NCBI RefSeq assembly: GCF_000195315.1
Contig: NC_015389.1
Location: forward strand, 1,984,001-2,048,000
From: Coriobacterium glomerans PW2
GTDB lineage: Bacteria > Actinomycetota > Coriobacteriia > Coriobacteriales > Coriobacteriaceae
Length of the DNA stretch: 64,000 bases
Reading direction: 5' to 3'
Positions within the stretch are counted from its first letter, which is position 1. Every line of letters begins with the position of its first letter. Position numbers and translations under genes: made by a program. Below are positions 19,418-28,532 of the stretch, piece after piece. The notes beneath the pieces are model-generated. The model searched no databases, was not told the DNA's origin, and worked only from the letters and a program-made list of their open reading frames with translations.

Positions 19418-19945
19418 TCACTCGCCTGTCTGCGACGCGCTCTCATCCAAGCGAGCTCCGCAGGCCACGCAAAACACGGCACCGGCCTTCGCGGGCACCC
19501 CGCAAGCGGGGCATAACGGCGCACCGTCCTCAATTTCGCCGGTATCAGTCTGCGGAATCGATTGATGAGCGGCTATGATATCGACCACTGGCGTGCCGCA
19601 ACCGGCGCAAAACGAATCGGTCGATGGCACCTGGGCCCCGCATTTCGTGCAGGTGTAGATCTGGGCGATCTGAGTCTGAGCGGCAAGCTCCTCCAGCTCC
19701 CCATCGATCGTCGCACGACGTTCGTCAATGGCTGCGATAGCGTCGTAGATGCCTTCGCGACCCGAACGGAACCTTTCGTCGCACCTCGTCTCCTCATACA
19801 GACTCGCCCCCAGCTGAGCCGACAGTTCCCTGCGGCGCTTTTCGAGATCGGCCCGCTCCAGTTTGAGCTTGGTTGCTCCCGCCGCACGGCTCGCGCTCGC
19901 AAAGCCACGATTCATGAGCGATTGCATATCGTCGAGAAAGGCCAT
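19418..19945 (-). CDS. coiled-coil protein with zinc ribbons
   Basis: A 175-residue soluble protein. The N-terminal ~85 residues are charged and helical (KLKLERADLEKRRRELSAQLG, then AAIDERRATIDGELEELAAQ). Then come two zinc ribbons: CTKCGAQVPSTDSFCAGCG and CPACGVPAKAGAVFCVACG. The start is the ATG at 19945, with AAAGGAG ~11 nt upstream; the long upstream extension of the frame is antisense to nothing but lies inside the next gene. The function is unknown; the layout resembles zinc-ribbon adaptor or scaffold proteins. It sits between two zinc-ribbon membrane proteins. Confidence 0.8.
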   Translation of the reverse strand: MAFLDDMQSLMNRGFASASRAAGATKLKLERADLEKRRRELSAQLGASLYEETRCDERFRSGREGIYDAIAAIDERRATIDGELEELAAQTQIAQIYTCTKCGAQVPSTDSFCAGCGTPVVDIIAAHQSIPQTDTGEIEDGAPLCPACGVPAKAGAVFCVACGARLDESASQTGE

Positions 19946-19985
19946 GTCCGTGTTCTCCTTTCGCCGCCTCTCGGCTGCACTGCGG

Positions 19986-21455
19986 CTAATTCGACTTGAT
20001 GGTCCGAGGCACTGTGTCAGATATGAAGGCGCTGAGCCGCGAGAGCAATTTGGAGTCAGGATTCCCGTCCGACGTATTAAGAGCTCTGAGCACTGAGATA
20101 TAGCCCACGCCGCCTCCGGTCTGAAGATCGGTGAGCTCGTTGGCCTCGTCCAAGCTGAAGAAATCATCCGCACGTTTCGAGTGAGAGATATTCGCCTCAG
20201 CGATCTTGATCGCCCAATCTGTCGCTTGCACCTGTGCGTATCGGCCACCTCCTATATCTACAGCTGGAGGTTCGATCATCTGGCTCCCAGATTTCAAATT
20301 GCCTCCGTCGCTCACGACGATGGCCATGATCTCGCGTTCGGGATACTTTTTCGAGAAAACGTGAGCGCAGTCCTCGTCTATCGAAACGGTGACTCGATCC
20401 TTCCAGTAATCCGGAATGTCAAATGAGAAACGCGAAGTGCTGAAATGTACTGATGCTGCACGTTCCTCAGCAACTCTTTTGGCTTCGGCGTCGGCATCCG
20501 CTCTTTTTTTCCTGATCGCATCCTCACGACGCCGCGTCGCCGCATCTCGAAGAGTCGCAGCATCTTTCTCACTGGCAGCGCCACCCTCCTTCGCTGCAAG
20601 ATAGGCCTCATTGATCTGTGCGGCGCTTACCTGGTCGGCCTCAATGGGCGAGAGCGTGAATGAACCCTCCACATCAAACGTTCCATTCTTCCCGACCGTA
20701 GCGTGCACAGCGACGTCATTCGAATTGAAGATCATGCCATCGGCAGAAATCGGCGAGGCGGCTATGGATAGGTCGTACCTACCGCACATCAGGCTGATAC
20801 CCGATCCGTCGGAGGCCACGTAGTAGATTTTTTCTACCTTGTTGCCCTCGAAATCTGTTCCGCTGACCTGCACCGGTATCTTGGAGCCCTCAGATGTGTC
20901 GAGTCCATCTGCCGTGATCTTGAGATTGACATCGTAGATGCGATGCGCATCAGCATATGCTTTTTCATCCGCTGCAGCGTCCTGCTGATGTCTCCATCCC
21001 AAATAGCACCAAGCCCCGCCCGCAACCAGGCCTAGAACCACTATAGCGACGATCACCGTGATGAGAATGGTTTTTCTGCTGTGCTTGGGCCTGTCACCTG
21101 AGGGGGCCTCAGAGCTCATCATCGCAGAGCGTGGCAAGACAGTCGCAGTGATCGGCGATGCCTTCGTCGTACTCGGTGCGGGTGCTACGGATTGAGCTGA
21201 CGAAATTTTCGCGGCAGCCCTATGGGTATCGGTATCATGTCGAGCGACGGCGGAAACTGCCGGCGATGCCGCTTGTGATTGCAGAAGGGTAGTCGGCTCG
21301 GGCTCGGGTTCGGGTGTCGTTTTGGGGATCGAGGCTGAAACCCGGCAAGAATCCGAGGCAGATCGTTCAGATTCTATTTTATCGATTTCCTGCCCGCACG
21401 CGGGACAGAATGCATCGTCATCCGATAGCTCGCCTCCGCATTTGACACAGTACAT
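19986..21455 (-). CDS. zinc-ribbon, single-pass membrane protein with large outer domain
   Basis: A 489-residue protein. It begins MYCVKCGGELSDDDAFCPACG (zinc ribbon), followed by a Ser/Thr/Pro-rich cytoplasmic linker, one membrane helix near residue 125 (TILITVIVAIVVLGLVAGG), and ~330 residues outside. The outer part includes a domain like those in zinc-ribbon 'TcaA/YvbJ-like' proteins and a coiled coil (residues ~270-310, rich in KDAATLRDAATRRREDA). The start at 21455 has AAGGGA at a good distance; the ATG at 21464 is too close to it. It is the first gene of the trio. The role is unknown; an envelope sensor is possible. Confidence 0.78.
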   Translation of the reverse strand: MYCVKCGGELSDDDAFCPACGQEIDKIESERSASDSCRVSASIPKTTPEPEPEPTTLLQSQAASPAVSAVARHDTDTHRAAAKISSAQSVAPAPSTTKASPITATVLPRSAMMSSEAPSGDRPKHSRKTILITVIVAIVVLGLVAGGAWCYLGWRHQQDAAADEKAYADAHRIYDVNLKITADGLDTSEGSKIPVQVSGTDFEGNKVEKIYYVASDGSGISLMCGRYDLSIAASPISADGMIFNSNDVAVHATVGKNGTFDVEGSFTLSPIEADQVSAAQINEAYLAAKEGGAASEKDAATLRDAATRRREDAIRKKRADADAEAKRVAEERAASVHFSTSRFSFDIPDYWKDRVTVSIDEDCAHVFSKKYPEREIMAIVVSDGGNLKSGSQMIEPPAVDIGGGRYAQVQATDWAIKIAEANISHSKRADDFFSLDEANELTDLQTGGGVGYISVLRALNTSDGNPDSKLLSRLSAFISDTVPRTIKSN

Positions 21456-22050
21456 CACATGCATCCCTTCGCTTCACCGCCTCGTGCCGATCGATCTGTA
21501 TGTCGAACCATCTGCCGAAGCGATCGGAACGCCTGCTGCTGGCTTGAATCCAGCTCGGCTGTCGGTTGCTGACAGCCGATTGACACAAAACTGCCGAATC
21601 ATCCAGCAAAATGATACCTTAGCATCTGTTGGATGTCACGAACTCCCACGCTAAAGTCTTCTTCAACATATGGGAACGGAATTCGGTCTCACGAGATTCT
21701 CATGGTGCGACAGCACCGGTTGCAGAAACGTTGCATCGCAATTACGGCACACTTAGCTCGCTTACATTTATCTTGGAAACATGCCTGCTCGCCAAAACAA
21801 GCTGAGCTTGTCGAGCTTCAGCTGAATAACTTGCGCCAAAACTGTTGCTTACCTAAACATGCCATATTGCTGTCGGCCAATCCTGACAAGAGCCTTATCA
21901 CAAAGCAGATTGTTATAAGAGCTGCAAATATACGCTCCCCGACGATAAGCAGCCATTCAGCGATAACAGCTATCATCACATTGTTATTACAATATGATGA
22001 TAGCTGAACGCCTGCCTCAGAACTCACGATGTGGGAGAAGGGATGAAGAA
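21456..22050. other. regulatory region between zinc-ribbon genes and mannose-class PTS
   Basis: About 595 bp without a gene. It becomes AT-rich from ~21.78 kb, with several TTGTTATAA-like stretches. It ends in a long near-perfect hairpin (21967-22006) 45 bp before the PTS IIC start. It probably holds the PTS promoter and operator. Confidence 0.5.
21967..22006. promoter_or_regulatory. long inverted repeat before the PTS operon, operator or attenuator
   Basis: Arms CAGCTATCATCA (21967-21978) and its exact complement (21995-22006). The inner bases CATTGT/ACAATA extend the stem with one mismatch. No T-run follows. A GntR-type regulator at the operon's end could bind here; the position fits repression of the PTS promoter. 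Confidence 0.45.
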
Positions 22051-22845
22051 GTGATCACTCTTTGGCAATCGATCTGTATTGGACTCGTCGCGGCCTTCAC
22101 ACAGTTTGATGGCTTGATTCTTGGTGAGTCAAAGTTCAGAGAACCAATTGTGACCGGATTTTTAGTCGGCATTGTGTTAGGCGATGTTTCCAAGGGGCTT
22201 ATGCTCGGTGCCCAGATGCAGCTCATGTGGATGGGTGCAACTGCAATTGGCCCAACGGCAGGTCTAGACATCGGTACGGGCGGAACCATCGGAGCCGCCG
22301 TCGCAATTGCGACGGGTACCGGCATTGACAGCGCAATCATGTTCGGCGTTCCAATCTCGATAATCATGCAGTTTCTCAACAGTTTGCTTCTTACAGCATA
22401 CTCCGGTGCCATGCTCATCGTAGATCGCGCGATCGAGGATCTGAAATTCACAAAGATCGAAATTATCCACTGGTCGTGCGCAATTCTGACCGGTCTAGTC
22501 TATTTCGGATTAACCTTCATTCTGATGTTCTTCGGGGGCGGCATGATCGATATCATCGTGAAAAGCCTCCCTTCATGGGCTACTGCTGGTCTAAACGGTA
22601 TCGCCGCAATCCTTCCCGCATTGGGTTTCGCTCTGCTCATGCAGATTATTCTAGACGCCTCGCTTATTCCATACTTTATCGTCGGCTTCGTTCCAGCTGC
22701 ATTTGTTGGCCACGACCTTAGCATGATCGGTATGGCAACAATAGCTGTCGCAATCGCAATGATCGTCTTTGCACTAAGAAGTGAATCGAGAAACGTCGTT
22801 CGGCAGGCGCACGAACCCATTTCAAGCAACGAATGGGAGGATTAG
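22051..22845 (+). CDS. PTS EIIC component, mannose/sorbose family
   Basis: A 264-residue membrane subunit of a mannose-class PTS. It shows the family's typical stretches QMQLMWMGATAIGPTAGLDIGTGG (in pieces, residues ~50-80) and a six-to-eight-helix profile. The start is GTG at 22051, with AAGGG ~9 nt upstream; the upstream ATG at 21994 lies within the inverted repeat and is unlikely. It forms the translocator with EIID, the next gene (3-bp gap). The full operon is IIC-IID-IIB-SIS-IIA-GntR. Confidence 0.92.
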   Translation: MITLWQSICIGLVAAFTQFDGLILGESKFREPIVTGFLVGIVLGDVSKGLMLGAQMQLMWMGATAIGPTAGLDIGTGGTIGAAVAIATGTGIDSAIMFGVPISIIMQFLNSLLLTAYSGAMLIVDRAIEDLKFTKIEIIHWSCAILTGLVYFGLTFILMFFGGGMIDIIVKSLPSWATAGLNGIAAILPALGFALLMQIILDASLIPYFIVGFVPAAFVGHDLSMIGMATIAVAIAMIVFALRSESRNVVRQAHEPISSNEWED

Positions 22846-22848
22846 AAC

Positions 22849-23703
22849 ATGACCGATACAATTGCGGCTGCACCAGATCGCCCGATCGCAGAATCACCAC
22901 TGTTAAATACTAAAGATCTTCGTGGTGTCGCACTCAGAAGCTATACGATTATGGGTTCATTCAATTACGAGCGCATGCAAGGGCTCGGCTTTCTCTGCAG
23001 TATTCTAAAGCCGCTACGCAAGATCTATTCCGGTGATGATAATGCGCTACGAGCCGCCATGCGTCGCAACGTCGCGGCATTCAATATGACATGCGCTCCT
23101 TCTCCTTTTGTTATGGGCATCACAATGGCAATGGAAGAAAACCATTCCCGCGATCCTTCGCTTGATCCATCATCGATCAATGCAATCAAAGTTTCGCTTA
23201 TGGGCCCGCTTTCCGGAATTGGCGACACGTTCTTTTGGGGAATCTTTCGGGTACTCGCCTGTTCGCTGGCAATTGGATTTGCAACACAAGGTAGTCCGAT
23301 TGCTCCATTTGTCCTGTTGTTGAGCTTTGGCATCCCTAACATCGCTGTGCGGCTTGTAGGAGTGCGTCTCGGCTACTCACGAGGACGTGTTCTTATCGAG
23401 CACCTCGAAAAAAGTGGACAAATGCAACTCGTCACGCAATGCGCAAGCATAGTCGGAGCTATGGCGATCGGTTGCATGATCGCCATGTGGGTCAAAATCT
23501 CCTCCCCTCTCGTATTCACAATGGGCAATATGAAGATTGCTGTCCAAGATTACCTGGATCAGATCTCACCCAAACTGTTGCCACTCGTTGTAACACTTGG
23601 AATTCTGTGGTGCTTAAAAAAGAACATCAAGGTTCCATTCATCATCTTGGGCATTGTGGTCATTGGCTTCTTGCTCGGAATCACTGGAATCATTGCGATG
23701 TAG
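22849..23703 (+). CDS. PTS EIID component, mannose family
   Basis: A 284-residue EIID. The family features are RSYTIMGSFNYERMQGLGF near residue 28, the NTxxx-type MTCAPSPFVMGITMAMEE and the SLMGPLSGIGDTFFWG motif near residue 120. Several C-terminal membrane helices follow. It pairs with EIIC to move the sugar while EIIB phosphorylates it. Short spacing on both sides (3 and 8 bp) indicates one operon. Confidence 0.95.
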   Translation: MTDTIAAAPDRPIAESPLLNTKDLRGVALRSYTIMGSFNYERMQGLGFLCSILKPLRKIYSGDDNALRAAMRRNVAAFNMTCAPSPFVMGITMAMEENHSRDPSLDPSSINAIKVSLMGPLSGIGDTFFWGIFRVLACSLAIGFATQGSPIAPFVLLLSFGIPNIAVRLVGVRLGYSRGRVLIEHLEKSGQMQLVTQCASIVGAMAIGCMIAMWVKISSPLVFTMGNMKIAVQDYLDQISPKLLPLVVTLGILWCLKKNIKVPFIILGIVVIGFLLGITGIIAM

Positions 23704-23711
23704 GAGGAATC

Positions 23712-24200
23712 ATGGCCATCATAGATACTCGTATTGATGACAGACTTATTCACGGTCAAGTCTGCAGCTTCTGGATTCCTGAGTATTCGCTCGATCGCAT
23801 CGTAATTGTTGACGATGCGATCGCGCAAGATGAAACCCGGAAAACAGCACTCCGGTTTGGTTGCCCCGAACGATGCAAGCTCTCAATTTTCAACGCTACG
23901 AAAGCAGCTGACAAATTCTCTCAACAAATTGATCGTGGTACCCGGGTCATGATCCTTACAGGTCATCCACAGCCGATCCTTGCAATGGTGCAAAACGGGT
24001 TTAAAGTCGATCATGTTACCGTGGGGAACATGTCAACAAAGTCAAATGCGAATCAGATCAGAAAGACCGTATTCGTCTCAGCCGAGGAATGGCAAGCGTT
24101 TCACAGACTTGCTCTGGCAGGAATACCTATCTTCAATCAGATGATTCCAACCGATGCACGAGAGAATATCACCGATCTCTTTCAATCAGAGCACTGTTAG
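23712..24200 (+). CDS. PTS EIIB component, mannose/sorbose family
   Basis: A 162-residue cytoplasmic EIIB. The phosphorylated histidine is H14 in RIDDRLIHGQV, the hallmark of the family. It passes phosphate from EIIA to the incoming sugar. The start is the ATG at 23712 with AGGAGG upstream; the longer open frame into the IID gene is not used. The length is normal for EIIB-Man. Confidence 0.94.
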   Translation: MAIIDTRIDDRLIHGQVCSFWIPEYSLDRIVIVDDAIAQDETRKTALRFGCPERCKLSIFNATKAADKFSQQIDRGTRVMILTGHPQPILAMVQNGFKVDHVTVGNMSTKSNANQIRKTVFVSAEEWQAFHRLALAGIPIFNQMIPTDARENITDLFQSEHC

Positions 24201-24214
24201 AAAGGAAGTTTATG

Positions 24215-25342
24215 ATGACAACCGGTCAGATCAAACAGACTGTTCTTGGCAACATCAGGAGTCAACCAGAAGTGCTCTCCGGCGTGTTCGCCGATCAGAC
24301 GAGTTTTACCCACCCCTTCTCAGCAGAAATCAATGAAGGCAACATTAGGAAAATCATTTTTTTCGGATCCGGCACATCCTACAACGCCGCACACATCGCT
24401 GCCTATTATTTCAAGCATATCGTCGGAATCGCCGCTGAAGCCTGCTACCCCACTGTTTTTGAGCATTATGAAAAACCTGATTGGACGGGCTCCATTGCGA
24501 ACGATCATATCTTATTTGTCGGTATCAGCCAATCAGGAACATCAGTTTCCACGTGCAGAGTTATGCAGTACGGACGTAAACTCGGTTGTCGCACGCTTGC
24601 GATTACAAACGATATGAAAAGCGCTATCACAAACTGTGCGGAAACAACGATACCGTTGCTTGTGGGCGATGAATTAACGCCACCTGAAACGAAAGGTTAT
24701 ACCGTCACCATCCTGACGGCCTATTTATGCGCAATTGAAACCGCCAAGGCGAACGGCACTCTCAAGCCACATGAATACGATGGCATGGTCCAACAAGCTC
24801 AGCTGCTTATTAGTGATTTTTCTCGGATAATCGACGCTGGAGAGAATTGGTACGACCGAAATAAAGCATCAATCGTGAACAGTGACAGAATCTATGTGCT
24901 GGGGTACGGTATCGATTACGGATCGATGCTTGAAGGGATGCTTAAGATTGGCGAAATGTTGCGAATTCCCACTATTGGGTATGAGCTCGAGGAATTCGCC
25001 CATGGGCCAGTTATGGCACTACGTGACAACCAGACCATCGTCATGATCGGCTCAGATGAGCCAGAATTCGAACGAATGATTCATTTCCGGTCTGTTTTCA
25101 AGCAGTATACTCCGCGTGTTCATGTGCTGACCTGTAAAAATATCGAAGCTGACAATCGTGACCTTATCTTCTCGCCAGCTACAAGCACGTACTTGGGACC
25201 ACTCGTCTACACAGTGCCATTCCAGTTTGTCGCCGCGGGCGGTGCGCGTGACATTTTTATAGATACGAATATCAATCCATTTAAAGAGTCACTTGGCCAT
25301 TATGAAAAAATGAGTCAAAAAAAGAGGGGGCACCTTGATTGA
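24215..25342 (+). CDS. SIS-domain sugar isomerase/deglycase
   Basis: A ~375-residue protein with two SIS domains, like the isomerase half of GlmS, AgaS, and FrlB/GfrF deglycases. Visible: FFGSGTSYNAAHIAAYYF (first SIS phosphosugar loop), GISQSGTSVSTC, and the C-terminal catalytic region YELEEFAHGPVMALRDN. Being inside a mannose-class PTS operon, it probably acts on the 6-phosphate made by that PTS: an amino sugar (deaminase/isomerase) or an Amadori compound such as fructose-lysine. There are two adjacent ATGs; the second (24215) is better placed after AAAGGAAG. It overlaps the IIA gene by 8 bp. Confidence 0.85.
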   Translation: MTTGQIKQTVLGNIRSQPEVLSGVFADQTSFTHPFSAEINEGNIRKIIFFGSGTSYNAAHIAAYYFKHIVGIAAEACYPTVFEHYEKPDWTGSIANDHILFVGISQSGTSVSTCRVMQYGRKLGCRTLAITNDMKSAITNCAETTIPLLVGDELTPPETKGYTVTILTAYLCAIETAKANGTLKPHEYDGMVQQAQLLISDFSRIIDAGENWYDRNKASIVNSDRIYVLGYGIDYGSMLEGMLKIGEMLRIPTIGYELEEFAHGPVMALRDNQTIVMIGSDEPEFERMIHFRSVFKQYTPRVHVLTCKNIEADNRDLIFSPATSTYLGPLVYTVPFQFVAAGGARDIFIDTNINPFKESLGHYEKMSQKKRGHLD

Positions 25343-25766
25343 TTTTTTGATCGCGGGACACGGCAGCTTCGCTTCTGGTATTTTATCAAGCGTTGAAATG
25401 ATATTCGGCTCACAAGATCAAATCGAAACAGTAGAGTTTTTCGATGATGAGACGAAGTCTGAACTCGATAACAAGATAGACTTAGCTCTCTCTCGACATG
25501 CCAACGCGAAGGGAATCTTACTTTTTTGCGATGTGTTGCAGGGAAGCCCCTTCCAAAGCGCGGCAATGAAAGCACTGGTCGATCCTAGAATTCGCGTTGT
25601 ATACGGAACAAATGTCGCAATGGTGCTCGAATGCGTATCACAATCGAGAATTGGCGATCCTAGCGTCGAAAAACTAGCTGCTTTGGCGGTTGAAACTGGC
25701 GTGGCACACGTCGGCATCTTCCTTCCGGAGAGCGGCACCAAAGAGCAGGCGTGGCAGGAGCAGTAG
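25335..25766 (+). CDS. PTS EIIA component, mannose family
   Basis: A 143-residue EIIA with the active histidine H9 in LIAGHGSFASG and the family's CDVLQGSPF motif near residue 58. It receives phosphate from HPr and hands it to EIIB. The start is TTG, with AGAGGGGG a few bases upstream, overlapping the SIS gene's end (coupled translation). It completes the PTS: IIA, IIB, IIC and IID are all present. Confidence 0.92.
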   Translation: MIDFLIAGHGSFASGILSSVEMIFGSQDQIETVEFFDDETKSELDNKIDLALSRHANAKGILLFCDVLQGSPFQSAAMKALVDPRIRVVYGTNVAMVLECVSQSRIGDPSVEKLAALAVETGVAHVGIFLPESGTKEQAWQEQ

Positions 25767-25940
25767 AAGGCAGCGTTATACTTCCGAGTTGGCGCTGGCC
25801 AATATTTTTGGATCAGCTTCTGCCATTGAGCCCGCAACCCCACGCGTATTTCAAGCAGCGATCCTGCGTGAGCGAGATCGCTGCTATCATGTGTAGCGAC
25901 AGCATATTAGGCAATATACAGAGCAAGATCGGAAAACGTC

Positions 25941-26684
25941 ATGCAAGCCAGCTACATCGTTATCGACCGATCGCTTCCGGTGCCCCTGTACAAGCAGTTG
26001 GAGGATTCCGTTACGCGAGCAATTGGGTCAGGAATCTTGAAGGCGGGCGATAAACTACCGACTGAAGATGACCTTGATGAAACGTTCAATCTGTCACGTC
26101 CAGTGGTACGGCAGGCGTATGGTTCACTTGTGAGCGCTGGACTGATTGTTCGAGAGCGCGCCCGCGGCAGTTTTGTAAAAGCTCAAAACTACGGAATGTT
26201 TGCCAACAAAATCTTGAGCTTCTCTCAGGAGATGCTGCTCCTCGGTCATGCACCCGCGACACGAGTGCTTGAATTCTCACGAGCACCTCTTCCTAGCGAC
26301 GTGGCTGGCGATCGCTGCGCCTCAGGAGGAACATGGTTCTTTCTCGAACGGGTCCGTTACACGGATGGCAATCCTTCGGTATATCTGCGTACATGGATCC
26401 CTAGCGAACGTTTTCCCGACATCGAAAACCACGACTTCTCAGTTGAATCACTCTATTCAACACTCAAAGCAATCTACGATATTCATCCCATCCATGCATT
26501 CCGCTCAGTCTGGGCGACTGAGTCAGAGCCGTGCATAGCGGAATTGCTCAACGTCAAGACTGGATCTGCATTATCTGTGCTACGAAGCCATGTTTATGAT
26601 CAACTCGATAAACTCATGGAAGTCAGCATCGAATACTTCCCTTCTCCGATGTGCCGATTCGATTTCGAGGTCAATGTAGAATAA
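25941..26684 (+). CDS. GntR-family transcriptional regulator (UTRA domain)
   Basis: A 247-residue HutC-type regulator. The winged helix is at the N-terminus (PLYKQLEDSVTRAIGSG, then GDKLPTEDDLDETFNLSRPVVRQAY), and a UTRA ligand domain follows (FFLERVRYTDGNPSVYLRTWIP, ending in VSIEYFPSPMCRFDFEV). It follows the PTS operon by 174 bp and most likely senses its sugar phosphate. The inverted repeat at 21967-22006 is its likely target. The ribosome site is weak. Confidence 0.9.
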   Translation: MQASYIVIDRSLPVPLYKQLEDSVTRAIGSGILKAGDKLPTEDDLDETFNLSRPVVRQAYGSLVSAGLIVRERARGSFVKAQNYGMFANKILSFSQEMLLLGHAPATRVLEFSRAPLPSDVAGDRCASGGTWFFLERVRYTDGNPSVYLRTWIPSERFPDIENHDFSVESLYSTLKAIYDIHPIHAFRSVWATESEPCIAELLNVKTGSALSVLRSHVYDQLDKLMEVSIEYFPSPMCRFDFEVNVE

Positions 26685-26901
26685 AACTAGAATCGTTCGA
26701 TTCGCATCCTTGAATCAGCTTCTCTACGACCACTGCATGCTGGCAGATCGGTCATAGAACATAGTTTTTTTGACCCATTCCAAAGTGATTTAATTATCAC
26801 GATCAGCAGCATAAGCAAGTGATGAAAGTCCGCAGACAAAGCGATAAAAGAACAGCACGAACGCGTTACTGTCAGTAAGGATCGTTCAACCTTTTATCCA
26901 A

Positions 26902-26939
26902 ACGGCCGGAGACCCTCCTTTTCGAGGGTTCCCGGCCGT
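26902..26939 (-). terminator. hairpin after the fucose-isomerase-family gene
   Basis: ACGGCCGG (26902-26909) and its exact complement (26932-26939) enclose a second stem, GACCCTC/GAGGGTT-like. It lies ~30 bp after the stop of the minus-strand operon. The T content after it is modest (CCGTTTGG), so termination may be partial. Confidence 0.5.
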
Positions 26940-26968
26940 CATGGCACTATCTTGTGAGAGCAAATTGG

Positions 26969-28465
26969 CTAGAACGGATTCTCCGTGGGATACGGCAGGC
27001 TCGCCGGTTGATTGTAGGCGATGTCGCCGATCCCCAGATACCGGAAGATGTCGAACAGCGCACGGCCGCAGTGGTTGAACGCCACGGCACCGTGATGCGG
27101 ATAGTGCTTCTCGAGAAGCACGTGCCTATAGAACCGTCCCATCTCTGGAATCCCGAACACGGCGATGCCGCCGAATGATCCGGTACGGACCGGAAGGATC
27201 TCGCCTTGAGCGATGTAGCTGCGCAGGCAGCCCTCCGAATCGCATTGGAGCCGGAAAAACGTGATCTCACTCGAAGCGATGTCTCCCTCGAGGGTGCCGC
27301 GCGTGAAATCTGGATCGCTTCCCTCGGGCTCGAGCAGACGATGCTGTATCAGCTGATACTTCACGGCGCGGTCTGCACACATCTTGCAGCTGGGCGTGTT
27401 GCCGCAGTGAAAGCCCATGAACGTGTCGGTGAGCCGGTAGCCGTGGTCGAACTTGCCCTTGATGGACTCCTCGTACATGGTCTGCGGCACCGAATTGTTG
27501 ATGTCGAGCAGCGTGACGGTATCTCCGCTGGCGCACATGCCGATGTATTCGGAGAGCGCGCCGTAGATGTCGACCTCACACGCCACGGGGATGCCGCGCG
27601 AGACCAGACGGCTGTTCACGTAGCACGGTTCGAAACCGAACTGACTCGGAAACGCCGGCCAGCACTTGTCGGCGAACGCGACATAACTACGGCTGCCCTT
27701 GTGCTGCTCGGCCCAGTCGAGCAGAGTGATCTCAAACTGCGCCATTCGGGCAAGCATATCCGGGTAGTAATTGCCCTCCCCCATCTCGGCTGCCATATCC
27801 TGACAGACCGCTTCGATGCGGGGATCATCAGTGTGCTCTTTATAGGAGACCAGCAAATCGAGTTCGGAATTCTCCTCAACCTCCACGCCCAGCTCATAGA
27901 GTCCCTTGATGGGAGCGTTGCACGCGAAGAAGTCCTGCGGACGCGGGCCGAAGGTGATGATCTTGAGATCGGAGACACCGATGACGGTACGAGCTACCGG
28001 TACGAAGTCCGCCATCATCTGAGCGATGTCCTCGGCGGTGCCGATCGGATAGGAGGGGATATGTGCTGTGATATGCCGCATCCCCAAGTTGTAGCTGCAG
28101 TTGAGCATTCCGCAGAACGCATCACCGCGGCCGTTGACCAGATCGCCATCGCCCTCGGCTGCGGCGACGAACATGCAGGGCCCGTCGAAGCGCTGAGCGA
28201 TCAGCGTCTCAGGTGTCTCCGGACCGAAGTTGCCGAGGAAGACCGTGAGAGCGTTGACACCGGCTGCGCGCGCCTCGTCGACGGCGGCCAGCATCTCTGC
28301 CTCGGATTGGACTGTCGTCTTGATCTCAGTCACAGCGAGCTCCCGCTCAGCGCAGGCGGCTGCGATGGCGGAGCGGCGGCGCTCGGAAAGCTCGATCGGG
28401 AAGCAATCGCGCGATACGGCGATGAGTCCGAGTCTGACCTGGGGGATGTTGCTTGATTCCAGCAT
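26969..28465 (-). CDS. L-fucose/L-arabinose isomerase-family protein
   Basis: A 498-residue sugar isomerase of the FucI/AraA superfamily. Recognisable parts are the N-terminal VRLGLIAVSRDCFP, the middle DKCWPAFPSQFGFEPC and CEVDIYGALSEYIGM, and the C-terminal FMGFHCGNTPSCKMC. The start is the ATG at 28465, with AAAAGGAGAG 5-8 nt upstream. It is the last gene of a long operon with a xylulokinase-like kinase, a GPH symporter and an alpha-xylosidase. No classical XylA is in the cluster, so this protein may convert xylose, or another pentose released by the cluster, to the ketose the kinase uses. That role is inferred. Confidence 0.85.
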   Translation of the reverse strand: MLESSNIPQVRLGLIAVSRDCFPIELSERRRSAIAAACAERELAVTEIKTTVQSEAEMLAAVDEARAAGVNALTVFLGNFGPETPETLIAQRFDGPCMFVAAAEGDGDLVNGRGDAFCGMLNCSYNLGMRHITAHIPSYPIGTAEDIAQMMADFVPVARTVIGVSDLKIITFGPRPQDFFACNAPIKGLYELGVEVEENSELDLLVSYKEHTDDPRIEAVCQDMAAEMGEGNYYPDMLARMAQFEITLLDWAEQHKGSRSYVAFADKCWPAFPSQFGFEPCYVNSRLVSRGIPVACEVDIYGALSEYIGMCASGDTVTLLDINNSVPQTMYEESIKGKFDHGYRLTDTFMGFHCGNTPSCKMCADRAVKYQLIQHRLLEPEGSDPDFTRGTLEGDIASSEITFFRLQCDSEGCLRSYIAQGEILPVRTGSFGGIAVFGIPEMGRFYRHVLLEKHYPHHGAVAFNHCGRALFDIFRYLGIGDIAYNQPASLPYPTENPF

Positions 28466-28532
28466 GGTGCCTCTCCTTTTTCTCTGGGTGCACGGACGCG
28501 AACCCAGACTCCGCATAAAACTGTCTTGAATC

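Noticed and set aside
27206-28456. 416-codon plus-strand frame antisense to the isomerase gene
   Set aside because: Codon pattern follows the GC-rich minus-strand gene; no ribosome site and no familiar domain.
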